DNA of 64,000 nt, from NCBI GenBank assembly GCA_025024175.1, contig QCXZ01000064.1, positions 43,731,325-43,795,324 on the forward strand. Direction: 5' to 3'. Shown here in pieces: positions 47,601 through 59,626 of this stretch. A program made the position numbers and the translations under genes. How positions within the stretch are numbered: the stretch's first letter is position 1; each line of letters starts with the position of its first letter. Below the pieces are notes generated by a model. The model had not been told where the DNA came from. It searched no databases and saw only the letters and a list, made by a program, of their open reading frames with translations. The stretch is from Rhyzopertha dominica (lineage: Eukaryota > Arthropoda > Insecta > Coleoptera > Bostrichidae).

Positions 47601-48884
47601 GTGTTAACATCATGCATTTGTTTAAAACTGTAATTAATTTCTGCATGTTAAAAACCAATAAAGGTGTCTGTCTTTTATATCAGAAGAATAGAGCCCGCAA
47701 TTCGTCATACAAAGTGAAGTATCCAACGATACCTTGGCTTTGGTAGGTATAACGTTTTTACAAACAGAATAATTGAATGACCTCGTAAACAATAACTGAC
47801 AAATCAATGTTACCAATATGCACATTACACGTTTTTACAATAAAATTCGGTCACTAAACCTAAACAGAAATGATTTGTTGATACACACTAAAGGATGATT
47901 TTTATAAAGTACGTTAAACTCATTTACATTTAGGGGAGAATTCAATCCTCCGATCTAATGCTGCATAGGATTATTGAGAGTTACAGACAGAGAAAGAGCA
48001 TCAGAGAAGTTCTAAAATTCGAAGAAAATAGGACAGAGTTAAAGAAATCAACTACTTTTTCCAAGAATTCAAATATTATTATTGACGGTATGTGAAATTG
48101 ATGGGTAGAAAGTGATAATAATTAGGGCTGGGAGACAAGTGAATTGGTGTACTTATTTTCGATACAAGAAAAATATTGATACATATCAATACTAGATATA
48201 TGTTATAATCGATACACAATTTAAATGACACCTACCGGTACTAGTTACCTATATCGATACAACGTCTGTCATTATATCAGGCTAGCGGTACGAACTGAAT
48301 ACAGCGCTGGTGATAATAATGAGACTGGTACAAAACAAGTCATGAGTAACCAAGTCATTCAGTCAGAATANGGTTTTATTTTTATTAACTGATAGCTGAA
48401 AAATGAAACACGAGTATATCACCCGCTCTTTTTATTAAATAGTGGGTTCAAAGCTATATACAGTGACTTCGTTATTTTATTACCATTGCACAGAATGCGC
48501 CATACTTTTCCTAGGGAAAATAACTCTTAATTATTACAGCTAGATAAATGAAATTGGAAATCTATTCTACTTTTTATGGATAAATTACAGAGGGAACAGA
48601 TCTTGGATAACTTTTTTTACTTTTCGAATCCTAGCCTAAAAGTTTCACAATGCGCTAAAATAGAAGAGCTAAAGACTATAAAAAACCAATCGGGATAGGA
48701 ACACGAAATTTAGTATAAAGTAAAGTAACTATTTCCTATTATTCTTTGTTTCACAATTAGGGCAAATATTCTTGACTCACTGCCTAAAGATATTACGCTA
48801 TCAACTTACGTAATCAACTATTATTCTACTTGTAAATAAAAACTGCAAAAATATGATTACATCCACATCCAACGGGTACTTCCC
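44630..48884. other. long non-coding stretch, nothing recognised
   Basis: The block at about 44960-45310 is richer in G+C and has open frames on both strands (44924-45184 plus, 44963-45304 minus) without family motifs. A (GATAATA)3 run lies at 46541-46562. At about 48125-48260 GATAC/GTATC-type motifs with a TAGGGCTGGGAG start hint at a decayed hAT end, but no partner was found. Unresolved base at 48371. Confidence 0.35.
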
Positions 48885-50879
48885 ATTGTATCACGAAAAA
48901 AATTGTCAAACACTTTTATTTGCTCATTCACTTTAAAATGGTCGAAAACGTAAAAAACAAAATTTGAGCAAAAAAAAATTCTTGTCTGTGTGTCTGCGGT
49001 TTTGTTTGTGGGCACGATAACTTAAAGATGAACTTGAAATTTGGCAAACGTATAAATCTCAACTACCCAAAGCGATCTATTGTTTGTGGGTTAAGTAGGG
49101 TATCGGGAAAATTTTTTATTTTTTTTTTCGTTTTAGTATGTGATTAGTAGTATAACTGCGAGTATTATTCGCCCGTATAAATTTTCGGTGCAGCAAATTG
49201 TTTAGAAGATATTGCAAAAAAGCGTCACTTAAAGAAAACGATTTTTCCTAAATATATCCGAATATATTTAATATATTCAAAAAATGAAAATACCATCAGA
49301 TAGGAAATAAAATATCTTAGAAAATTTATCCAAACTTTGACATTTTCGAAATATATCCAAAAAACGTATTTTGGTCCCCCTTCCTACGATTTTTTTTAAC
49401 TTTGGTATTATATAGCAAATCAAATTTCTGATCGGAATGCACTCTTGTAATTTTTGTTAAGTTAATACTTTTAAAGTTATTTGGAAAAAAAGATTTTAAA
49501 AATGTATAGGGAAAAATGTTCAAAACCTGATTACTATTCGTATAGTATAAGAAATAAAAGCGTAAATGTCATTTTGATAATTGGATGTGGAAGTATTGAT
49601 TCAATTTGCAGCGGTTTTTTAGATTATCGATTATATTCTTTTTAGCAATGGATTACGGACACAGCCTCTTAACACTCTAGAAATTTATGCAGCCTCATCC
49701 TTATCGACGGTTACTCCTGAACCTCATTACCACCAATTAATATTACGAAAACCTGTTCCACCCTTTTGCTTAACCATTTTTTCTACTGTACGACCGATTT
49801 ACGCACAATAATGACACCCTTCACTGTTTGAGCGCCTAAGCTGCGGTAATAAATCTTAACTTTTCTTCCTGTTCCTTTTTCCTGGACAGCATCTGCCCCT
49901 GGACCGTGTGACCAACGGATACCTCTCCGCGGACAAGGGACAAGCCCTTTAATATATGCACGTTCATCCGCTCTGGACCCCGTGGACGGAGAAAATCAGT
50001 GGCTCGCTTTTGGGGTGGCGACGGGGTTTCGTTCTGATAAGAAGAATATTAGGTATCGGTGAAGTTTTACATGGGTATAAAAAACCGCTGCAAATTGAAT
50101 CAATTCTTCCACATCCAATTGTCAAAGTGACATTTAAGTTTTTATTTCTCATACTATACGATTAGAAATCAGGTTTTGAACATTTTTTTCTCTCTACACA
50201 TATTTTCTAAGACAAACTGTCCTCGTGTTATTAGCAAAAATATAAACATTTTTAAAATTGATTCTTTCCAAATAACTCGAAAATTATTAACTTAACAAAA
50301 AAATTACAAGAGTGCTTTCTGATCAGAAATTTGATTTTCTATATAACACCTAAATTTAAAAAAAATCGTACAAGCAGGGTCCGAAATAGGTTTTTTGGAA
50401 ATATTTCGAACATGTCAAAATTTTGGATAAATTTTCTAAGACACTTTTTGTGAGAAATTTTATTTCCTATCTGATGATAATTTCATTTTTTGAATATATT
50501 AAATATATTCGGAGATATTTAGGAAAAAACGTTTTCTTTCAGTGACGCTTTTTTGCTAACATCTTCTAAACAGTTTGCTGCAATGAAAATTTATAAGAAC
50601 GAATAATATTGGCAGATATACTACTAATCACATACTAAAACGAACAAAAAATAAAAATTTGTAAAACAAGGTAGCTACCTCCCAATTTCGCCCCTTTCCC
50701 AATACCCTACTTACCCCACAAACAATAGGTCGCTTTGGGTAGTTGAGATTTATACGTTTGCCAAATTTCAAGTTCATATATTAAGTCTTTCGAAAGTTAT
50801 CGTATCCACAACCAAAACCACAGACACACAGACACACAGACAAGAAATTTGTTTTTGCGTTTGCGGCGATTTTAAAGCG
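48885..50879. mobile_element. ~1.95-kb inverted-repeat element, arms over 600 bp
   Basis: The left arm (about 48929-49620) and right arm (about 50082-50879) are inverted copies. Reading inward, the common blocks are CTTGTCTGTGTGTCTG, TTGAAATTTGGCAAACGTAT, AAATCTCAACTACCCAAAGC, TATTGTTTGTGG, TAGTATGTGATTAGTAG, GATATTTAGGAAAAA-like sequence, GATGTGGAAGTATTGAT and CAATTTGCAGCGG. About 460 bp of single-copy DNA lies between. Homology of the solo arm at 30.9 kb suggests the true left edge is near 48885. No transposase is visible. Long arms around a short core fit a non-autonomous foldback DNA transposon or two head-to-head insertions. The superfamily is not determined. Confidence 0.8.
49890..49952 (+). 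CDS. exon-like sequence in the core of the inverted-repeat element
   Basis: A strong splice-acceptor-like sequence, a C/T tract from about 49858 ending in GGACAG at 49884-49889, is followed by an in-frame 20-codon sequence, HLPLDRVTNGYLSADKGQAL, and a TAA stop at 49950-49952. Codons are more G/C-rich than the surroundings. It reads like the last coding exon of a gene, but I do not recognise the protein and a 20-residue frame can arise by chance. Another frame through the same bases is also open to about 50057. If real, it is either a host exon between two repeats or a captured gene fragment. Confidence 0.25.
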   Translation, partial: HLPLDRVTNGYLSADKGQAL

Positions 50880-53049
50880 ACGTATATACGCTGCTTTAAA
50901 TTGTCTTATTTGGTTTATGTTACTTAATTTGAGAAGTGCCAATGCTTTTGTATTTAGTTTTTCAGGTATATTTAAAAAATATCTCAGTGTACACAAATGA
51001 GAATAGATGTTATAAAGGGATGACAATGTATATTTTGCGCTTTTATTACTGCAGTCAAATTATTAAGGACGCCACTGGTAGCATACGTTTGTACACAACA
51101 CTTGGGCTGAATGGGTATCCTTTTGTCACCCTTTAAGAAGGAAACGCGAAATGTTTTTATAAAGCAAAACAAACACATGAGAGGAAAATAAATGGTTTCA
51201 TTTATCTCGTCTATTATACTCCGGCAACATGATATATCACACCATCCCATAATACATTTAATTATGTTCAAAGCCTATTATGAAAGGGATAGCCTATTAC
51301 GACTGTTCTAACTCATAACTAGCAAATACAATAATCTATATTGCAATATAAATTTCAAATTCTATACTTGCCAAATCCTGTTCAATTAAGTGAGCGTCAT
51401 TACGCATATAATATGAACAACAGAGTAAATAAATGAAAATTTTTGTCTACAATAATGAACCAGTCTTCAAAAAGTAGTAGTTTATCATAAATAAGTAGTT
51501 AATACATCTTGTACGATGTGCAAAAAATGAGCCAAGTTTATTTCATTCATCCGTTTTACCTGCAAACCTGGATTATCTACATAAACGTAATAAAGCATTC
51601 ATATGTACTAATTGCTAAACATTAAATGTTAAAGTTCATACATTTGTAACCAAGGCAATGCATTCTATTTCACTTTCATCGTTTTAGCACAAATTGCGAA
51701 GAATTGATAGGCCCCATTAATCTTTTTTTCCGCTCTTAATTCTTGTACAGGTCTTTTCCTTAAGTGACAGTCAATCATCGTCACGACGAATCTTCTTCAG
51801 CACGCAATAGTCTAATTTGGCTCGTGTCAATGCTAAACCTGTTTCACCTGTGTTGACTATTGATTAGGGGATCTGATAAATGTCGGTTTCCAATTCCATT
51901 CCTCATCGTTAACATTAAACGGTTTCCATCGAGACATTTCTCGATTTAAACATTCACCCATGGGATTTTCTTGTTGGATGTGTAGGTTATGAGTTAATGC
52001 TGCTAGATATGGACTTGCTCATCTTTGCAACAAAAATTAAATGTTCTCTAGTAGAAAATCAGGTACATCAAGTAAGCGGGATCCAGACCTAGAGCCGCTA
52101 ATCTACATACACCTGTTGAAGTAAATACATTTTTTGATACAAAGTTCAACAGTTTAGTAAGATTAGTATTTTGAAATATTTTTACTTATATTTAAGTAGT
52201 ACAATTTTGCTGTATGATGTACTGATGATGGCTTGTAGGAGTTGAAAGCGCTTTGCCAATTTGTTTATAATAAAGTGGATATACATATTTGGACCTGGTG
52301 AAGATTAATCTTTAAGATGTAACATTACTGAATTGCCACTTTGTGCAAATGGACCAGTTTACAATATAAAATGCTTCATCGAATATAATATCGTTTAAGT
52401 GTTCCAAGTAGTGGAAAGCGTCAGTTCATGCAAATGTTACATCTTTTGCTTTAGTTTATATATTTTATTTATTTATTGCTGTTAATTTGTTTATTTTGAA
52501 CACGCTATACAAAGAGTCATTCACGAAGGGCATTTTAAATGGAACACTCTGTGTATTATTACACTATTAGGTTTATAATTGAAATGGATTGCGTTTGATA
52601 AACACTTGTAGGATCTAGATTGGATAGTTTTGTAGTTATTCGAAAAATATTACGTTTTTAACGAAGTCGAAAAATAATTATTTTTTAAAAACGGAGTAAG
52701 GTAGTACAACTGAACTGTTTTGTAAATCGAAAGGACACTGCCTACAGCCTACTAATTACACTAACAAATAGTTGTTTAGTTTTAATACTTACTATAATAT
52801 CGACGTTCAGATGCAGGCATATATAATCAAGGATATCACAATTTTTTCAAAAAATAACATATATCAGTTGTTCTGCAAGTAACTGTAGAATTCAATTCTC
52901 TTTAATTTGATATCGGGTTATGGGTAGCCGTCTAGCCATCGTCAGTAGCCCTTGAGACATTTGTCAAAACCTATTTTGCTAGTTATAGTATACACTCTGT
53001 AACATGGTATTAAGACATAAAATGGAAGAAGATCGCATACATTTAGAAA
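50880..53049. other. non-coding stretch, nothing recognised
   Basis: A palindrome at about 50870-50899 (TTTAAAGC/GCTTTAAA) sits at the right edge of the inverted-repeat element. The rest is AT-rich with chance ORFs only. Confidence 0.4.
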
Positions 53050-53525
53050 ACACAATTTAGACGGATTAATCAGAATTTACGCGCAAAGACAGTTCCGGCA
53101 TTTTATTTACCATCAGATTTTGATTCTGTATTGTATTTAAATATTTTAAAAACTGTGATCGCCTAGCGTATGAAAATTTGCCACTGAATGTATATGGATC
53201 GTGCTTATGAAAAGCTTGTAACGACAGTACACAAGAAGTTGGTAACGAATGAATCGAAGTGTTTCAAGACAGATGGATGGGGTTCTAAGAAACTCTACTA
53301 CTCTACTCTACGATCTTCCGATCTAACTCCACTGGATTTTTAACACAGGCAGAATCAAGTCAAAGGTATACGCTACTGGTGCAGTGAATACCAAAGAACT
53401 GCTTTTGCGTGTTCAAAGAACCTCTGGTTGTTTAGGTGGGGAAGAAATTTAAAGTGTTACAACTGAAGGCGTGCTTTTCCATATAATTCAGTGTGTAACA
53501 AATAATGGACAGAACATAAAGTAGC
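53050..53525 (+). pseudogene. mariner-like transposase C-terminal remnant
   Basis: The plus strand reads LDGLIRIYAQ and, in another frame, KTVPAF then LPS, matching the L-G-xxYxxFLxxTLPxLLEDLPL region. FQDRWMGSKK follows (the FPDRWIGRRG region) at about 53260. SSDLTPLDF at about 53315-53340 is the SPDLTPLDFFLW region next to the final catalytic residue. Then come KSKVYATGAVNTKELLLR and TEGVLFHIIQCVTNNG, with a stop near 53524. The order agrees with the same transposase family as the N-terminal remnant at 43.5 kb, though they are separate copies. Several stops and frameshifts are present. Confidence 0.75.
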
Positions 53526-55079
53526 TATTTAATTAGTGAAGCAATAGATTGTTATTGTTTGTCATTGTAAATTTTCTTTACAGTTACAATCGCTTATCTG
53601 TTTATACATATGTTTGAAAAACGTTAGCTAAACGTTCTTCGACTTCTGTTAACAATTCTAATGGTTTTCGTTCAGCATTTGAATAATTTATATGTTTTTC
53701 TGACATATTTGTCTGTTAAGCCATCTTTTGTTTGTTTTGTTTGTATTTATGGATCTAGTAAGAGGGTAAACATGAAAGAGGGGCATGCTTTCGAAAGGAG
53801 GATGTTTTTATTTTATTATAAACAGTTCATAGACATGTTGAAAGCAATAAATCAGTTTGGCCATAGTTTTACCTACTTTGAAAGTTTTAAAATTTATTTG
53901 AAATATTATAAATAGTTTATAATTAAGTGAAGTAGCTATTCGATAGTTAAAAAATAATTAAAGAGATTATACGTTTATGCAGTTTTGTTACTTCTAGCTG
54001 TCAATAAGAATCATTTAACCCTGCATATGTTATTATGTATTACTAAGGAATTAGGAAGCATTTTTCTGTTATAATACACTTATAATTACACTTGCAGAAT
54101 ATTTAGGTACTTGTGACGTTGAATTTTTTAGTGAGTATGATATGTGTATGCTACGACCTTTTTTGCGGTTACATGCCTCTGTTGTACTTCTGGTGTTCAA
54201 AATGAACCCATACCTATGTATGAATAACGAGTATAAGAGCAATGAACAGAAAGTAACGATTACTTTTCGTAAAGTAACGAGTAGTAACGAAAAAAGTAAT
54301 CATATTTAACAACACTATCAGAGGGTATTGAGCACGAGAAGCACAACAGATCCTCAGCATTTCATTTGGAAAATAATTTGGTACCGGCAAAGTGGAGGAA
54401 CAGGTCAGAGCGCAGCTATTTAGCATCCGTTCCAACCTATTCAGATCAGGTATTTTATCTTATTTTATGTTTAATTGTCGCCAGTTTTGACTTATGCGAT
54501 GTATACCCGTTGGAATAGAATAAAACAACAAAATTTACACTGTTAGCTTATCATCTAGTAATGTAGAAGAAAGCAGCTATTTGATGGTGACAAGACTTTT
54601 TTTGCCTTGGTTTTAATAAATATAGTGTAGCACTTGTAAATAGTTCGTCGCTTTCTTAGTCCTTTTGGAGTATTATCGTTGCAGCTCTCGGGACGCCTTA
54701 AGATTATTTGTTTTCCTGTTGGGGGGGCCTTATTAGTAGATGTTAATTATTGTTTATAATAGTTAAATCAATATACTAGTTTATGTTAAACTAGACCTAT
54801 GATTCTTTTTTGTTTACTTTTTCTGCTTGAACTATTCGGCCTGCCTGCTGTTGAATAAATTGAGTTTACGAAAAGCTGGTTGGCGTCTAAAACTAAAAAA
54901 ATGTATTTTAAAACAAATTCACCCTTAAGTTCTTTCACAAAGTAAAATGCTACTTCCTTACAGAAGAGCAGTGACAACGTCAAGCTATGCTTTCACAATA
55001 CTTTATGTGGTGGTTCAAACTTCTTTCGGTCGTTGCAGCACTGTTCTTCGAGGCGTTCAAATTGCTCTATGTCCAGTAG

Positions 55080-55165
55080 TATAAATTACCCCCGACGGAT
55101 CTCGCAGTCATTATCGAGCAAAGACGCCAGCCACGCATATCGACCAACAATGAGGAGGAGTGTAA
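55080..55165 (+). promoter_or_regulatory. weak candidate core promoter and start codon
   Basis: TATAAAT at 55080-55086 is followed 18 bases later by TCGCAGTC, a partial match to the arthropod initiator TCAGT. Downstream, CAACAATG at about 55146-55153 is a good arthropod start context. The frame gives only MRRSVTEVESLVPA before a stop, though a splice donor could intervene (GTAAAG follows). The TATA-to-initiator distance is slightly short. It lies in a G+C-richer island, which adds some weight. Confidence 0.2.
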
Positions 55166-55935
55166 CCGAAGTGGAATCGCTTGTACCTGCGTAAAGATAT
55201 TCCCTGTTCAATTAGCAGATGATACGCCCGCATCTTCCCGTGACATGCGAGAACACTCGGAGACTTCCGCTCTGTCACAGGAGGGCATCCTCAGGCGATC
55301 CGGTCGGTGGTCATCCGAAGGGAGTGCACGTAAGCTCGAAGCCAAATTATATAGGGCAACTGTTAGCTTTCATAAGAATATTCCGCTTTATTGTAGTCAG
55401 TACACATAAATCAATTTCCAGTGCATTTATTTGTAGGTTCTGGCTCTTGTTTGTATTAAATTAAAGATACTTGTATACTAATATGACGTTTAGATCTTTA
55501 ATTTAGGTCTTTTTCAAATATTTTTATTTTATAATTATTAATTATTAATTAATAATAATTATTATTATTAAGTTTTGATGTTGTTCTCAGGCGACTGAGT
55601 CTGATGTAGCTTAGGTTGGTTAAAGGGCTGAAGTATCAAAGATTAAGTTGAAAGAATGATGTACATATGTCATTTTATCTTAGAAATAGAAAGAATAAAG
55701 TCCTGCTGATTCCCGAACCAGTTCTGAAATTCCGGAATTGGGTCTGTAGAATTGAAACTCAGTTTCGGATTCGTCACCCTCCCGAAATTGCATGCCCTAG
55801 TTCCTTCAGAATAATGAAAATCATTGAAGATTATAAGAGGTATTTACTTTAAAACATGTCATTTCAAACAGCCATACCCTTAAGTATTCGATAAGTAAAC
55901 TGCAGCTGTAGCTGTAGAAAGACCAATATATATAA

Positions 55936-55937
<2 letters not shown>

Positions 55938-55982
<45 letters not shown>
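55938..55982. repeat. (TA)n microsatellite
   Basis: About 22 TA units, flanked by CCAATATATA on both sides. Confidence 0.95.
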
Positions 55983-55984
<2 letters not shown>

Positions 55985-58900
55985 AATATATAACATGTAC
56001 TTTTGTACTTTTTGTAACAGCAATAAAAACAATTGCCTTGCTTTATATAATCAATTAGGTATCTTTTATAATAGCAAAAGATTGAGACAGATGGGGTATT
56101 GGCATGGCATGGCCATATTTGCATTACAATCTACTCTACTTTGAGAAAGTCTGTGAAGTACTATAAAAAGGCCAATCATTGTTTTGTCAAATTCAGAAGA
56201 CTCTGCATCAGCTCTGGTATTTTTGTGACATTTAACTGCAACTACCTAGACGTTTGACGAATCAAGTATATTTTACATTAGCGATTCTGTTGCATTCAAA
56301 CTTGGACGAAAATATAATTGCTTTTGAATGCATTTAATGAATGCGTTAAATTTAAATTAATGAAAGGTAATTATCATTGACCAGGTCCTTATTACAATTT
56401 AATTAAGGCTGGATTGCCATATAAAATTGTTGTTGAATGTGTGCGCGATGCAGATGTGAATATCTGAAAAATTTGAGAGATTATTTATGTCGGCAAATAC
56501 TTACAAAACAGAAGGTTATTTCAAATTTCTTTTAAGTGAACGAATCGCATTTTCTTTTTTTTTGAGAATCAACTAAACTGCTACTTATGCAATAATGGTG
56601 TAAAACGTACAATAAAACCCCGTGTGCCAATTGTTAGTAATACTTTGTTAAATAATTATTTCATGGTACGTTCAAATAAACTGTAACCTCAGATTTAAAT
56701 ATGAGAAATTCAAATACTTTATTTTAGAAATACTTATCTAAATATATTTATAGCTTCTCTCTTGTTAAATTACGTACATGTCTTAATATCTCAGGAAATC
56801 ATACCAAACTGTTTGGCATATCAGGTTTATTTATTGTTGCTTCAGAGATTGTGTATTTTATATTTAAATATACCAAATAAATTGTTTCACTAGAAATAAT
56901 GTAAGTACATAAAATTTCTTTTATAGCGCATGTGGTCGTCGGTATGCTAATAAAATAAATCCTTTGTCTNAGTATTTTAGATGATTTATAAGAAATAAAG
57001 CAGATCTGAATGTAATAAGTAAGCAAAATTCAACATTCGCAATTAAATTAATACTGCGACTGGCAGAGTTTGCACGCCATGACATTTACCTGGGTTTCCA
57101 TAATGCACGAAGTGCTTGCCTTTGACTCAAAATTTTGTTCCTATTCAAGTTATCGCGACAATTCCTTCAATGATATAACATTCCACCCTTCCTGTATAAC
57201 TTTGACGCTGAAAATTGTCTGGTTTTCAAAAATATACAGTTTACAGTGTCTGACGTTATATATTTTACGCGCGCGATTTTCGGCTCCCGGTGAGTCGGCC
57301 TTGTGCTGCAACAAATGTGCTGTTGCCATTTACTACGGACGCGGCCTTATTAGAGATGGCCATGGTATTGGTCATGCTTTGGGAAATTGAAAAGGGTTTT
57401 CTGCGTCGTTTCTAAAGTATGGATGTAACATAGGTTCCATAATGTCATACACAGAAGCAGACCTTACAGTGGATAGTCAACCATGAATGTTCCATCATCA
57501 GCCGGTAAAGTTATGGTGAATGTTTTTTGGGGTGAAAAAAGTATTCTTCTTGTGAACTATGCCTTCCGAAGAAGAGAATCATCATCACTTTCAACTGTAC
57601 TTTTTGCAAGGTCTTGTTATCCCTATTATCTAACAATTTTATAAGAGTCATATACTTCCCCTACAAGTTCTTGAAATGTCCCTTGGCCGTTGACCCTATA
57701 TCGGAAGTTTACTAGTTTAGAGTATTTATTTTATATTTGCTGTGGCCTTCACGCTATGGATCGATTTGTATATACTCAAAAAGAGCGTGGGATATAGGAA
57801 AGGTACTCGTTAAAAATTGCATGCCCAATTAAAATTATGTAGACTTACTGTCCGAAAATAACAAAATAATTTCGTTTTGTGTTTTTTTTTGTTAGTCTAC
57901 CTGTTAACTAACCAATTTATTAAAAAGTTGCAGTTGACCCCCAGACAAATAAACTGTTGAAACCAGTTTTGATGTCTGGCACACATTTCCTTGAAAAAAA
58001 GTAATAATATATACAAAGCAAATGAGCGTTTAATTATTTAAAGCAATAACTAATAACGCACAATAATTGTTTAGTTATTTAGCTACACATGGTACTCTTT
58101 AAACACATTCTCAATGTATTTCATCACTAAAATACCTTGTAGTAGTAAACAGATTTACCATCAAAAGAGAGACGAAATCATCACAACTGTCTTTAAGGTA
58201 CGTATTTGTAGAATTCAGGCGCCACTTCATATCTTCACAATCACTCTAAAATATTTAAACAATACATACTTTAAGAAAACATAAATTTGACTCAGCTCAG
58301 TTTCTTAATTTAAATATCCCTGTTGGCTGTATTTTTCACACTCGAAATATGTGTTTGGAGCTAAAATTAACACAAAGAAGATCAATCATTCAACGTAATT
58401 TTATTTCTTGGGTTCTCTTTCGCCTGAATTTTCCAATGGGCAATCGGAAATGTAGGTCTATGTATTTACAGACTGTAACAACCTATGTTGTAGTTCGTAA
58501 ACCACTGCTAGATGACGCGTTACCAATTTTTACAAAATGATCCCAACAAGACGGCCTAAGATTTGTTTACTTAAAAAATGTATTGGGGTAGTCTAGAGGG
58601 TTATATGAAATTAACCCAATTTTCTTACCAGGNGCTAACTTTTACAACGACTATGATAAATTCTAAAGAAACGTATCTAGCAAATTCTTGTTATGAATCA
58701 AANCATCTTATTTATAATTACATTGATGTCCAAATGTTTCATATTTTTATCATCTCAAAATTATCTAGACAAGACACAAACAAACACTGCTAGGAATCTA
58801 AAGTTATGTTTAATTCAACTAAATATGCACGTTCTGATAATGGGTTCCTTCTTATAGTCTTGTACTATATCGAAGTCTTAAAAGATGCATAAATAGCAAG

Positions 58901-59236
58901 CTTTGGGAAATAAGGATTAGTCAAAACTATCTGATAAAGGTTTTCCTTTACTTTTTCTAGCAATAATTAAATCTGGCAGATGCAAAAACAAAAAGATGAA
59001 CTTTATTGTATTTACTCATTGCTATGACAGGGAAATGCGAAATTGTTTAACAGCAACGTAAAGAGTGTAATAATTTTTATACAAGTTCGCTATCACTAGC
59101 AATCTACAAGCAATGCAAATGACAGTAGGCACACGAAAACGTAAAGAATCGATGTTTGTAAATTTCCTAGAAATTATCGATTTCGGTTATCGCGAGTATG
59201 TAGGTAAATGCAATTTCTGATTGCACTGAAATGTAA

Positions 59237-59626
59237 TTACTGTTGGCAGTGATTTGAAATCCAGCATTTCAATAATATGTAAATTGTTTCATAATTCGCA
59301 TCACTGAATTTAAGTTTCTTAATCGGCTGTATTCCTGGATCTTCTAACATGTAACTCAACATGAACAATTCGTGCAGCGTTAAATCCAGTACTAATTTTT
59401 TCAAACAACCTCCTCGTACAAAATACCTTTCTACTTTAGTTTGCATGATTGATGGTGTTTCGTGCGCTACATCAGTTTGCATCACGCTTTGGAAATCCAT
59501 ACAGAAGTTGACTTTTACCCTTAATTGAGTTGCACAATAGGGCTTCCCTGACGCGCTGTAGCTCCCCCAGTGTTTGCGTTTCATCTGGCTAGTTAATATG
59601 TCCTCAAATGTCAGAGCAAATGTCAC
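59237..59626 (-). CDS. 129-codon open frame, unknown
   Basis: This is the longest open frame in the window without retrotransposon motifs. It begins MTFALTFEDILTSQMKR, contains PSIMQTKVERYFVRGG and LTLHELFMLSYMLEDPG, and ends WISNHCQQ. I recognise no domain, signal peptide or membrane segment. The frame is longer than expected by chance in such AT-rich DNA and its composition is protein-like. It could be a terminal exon of a host gene or an eroded transposase. No splice site was identified with confidence. Confidence 0.25.
   Translation of the reverse strand: MTFALTFEDILTSQMKRKHWGSYSASGKPYCATQLRVKVNFCMDFQSVMQTDVAHETPSIMQTKVERYFVRGGCLKKLVLDLTLHELFMLSYMLEDPGIQPIKKLKFSDANYETIYILLKCWISNHCQQ

Larger units (their letters stand above)
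53526..59236. other. long non-coding stretch
   Basis: A TAACGA-rich patch (54230-54320: AGTAACGA repeats, then TAACAACACT) resembles a decayed hAT terminus. A G+C-richer block at about 54990-55360 holds the promoter candidate listed separately. A further G+C-richer patch at 57270-57390 has an open frame without motifs. Unresolved bases lie at 56970, 58633 and 58703. No gene or element domain was recognised. Confidence 0.35.

Noticed and set aside
48125..48260. TAGGGCTGGGAG followed by GATAC/GTATC motifs, like a hAT terminus
   Set aside because: No matching inverse end or 8-bp duplication was found.
52225..52260. CTGATGATGG...GTTGAAAG as a further hammerhead
   Set aside because: Lacks the GAAA-stem III-GUC arrangement and a pairing stem I.
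54230..54320. TAACGA-repeat patch resembling the end of a hAT element
   Set aside because: Only one side is visible; no partner end or target duplication.
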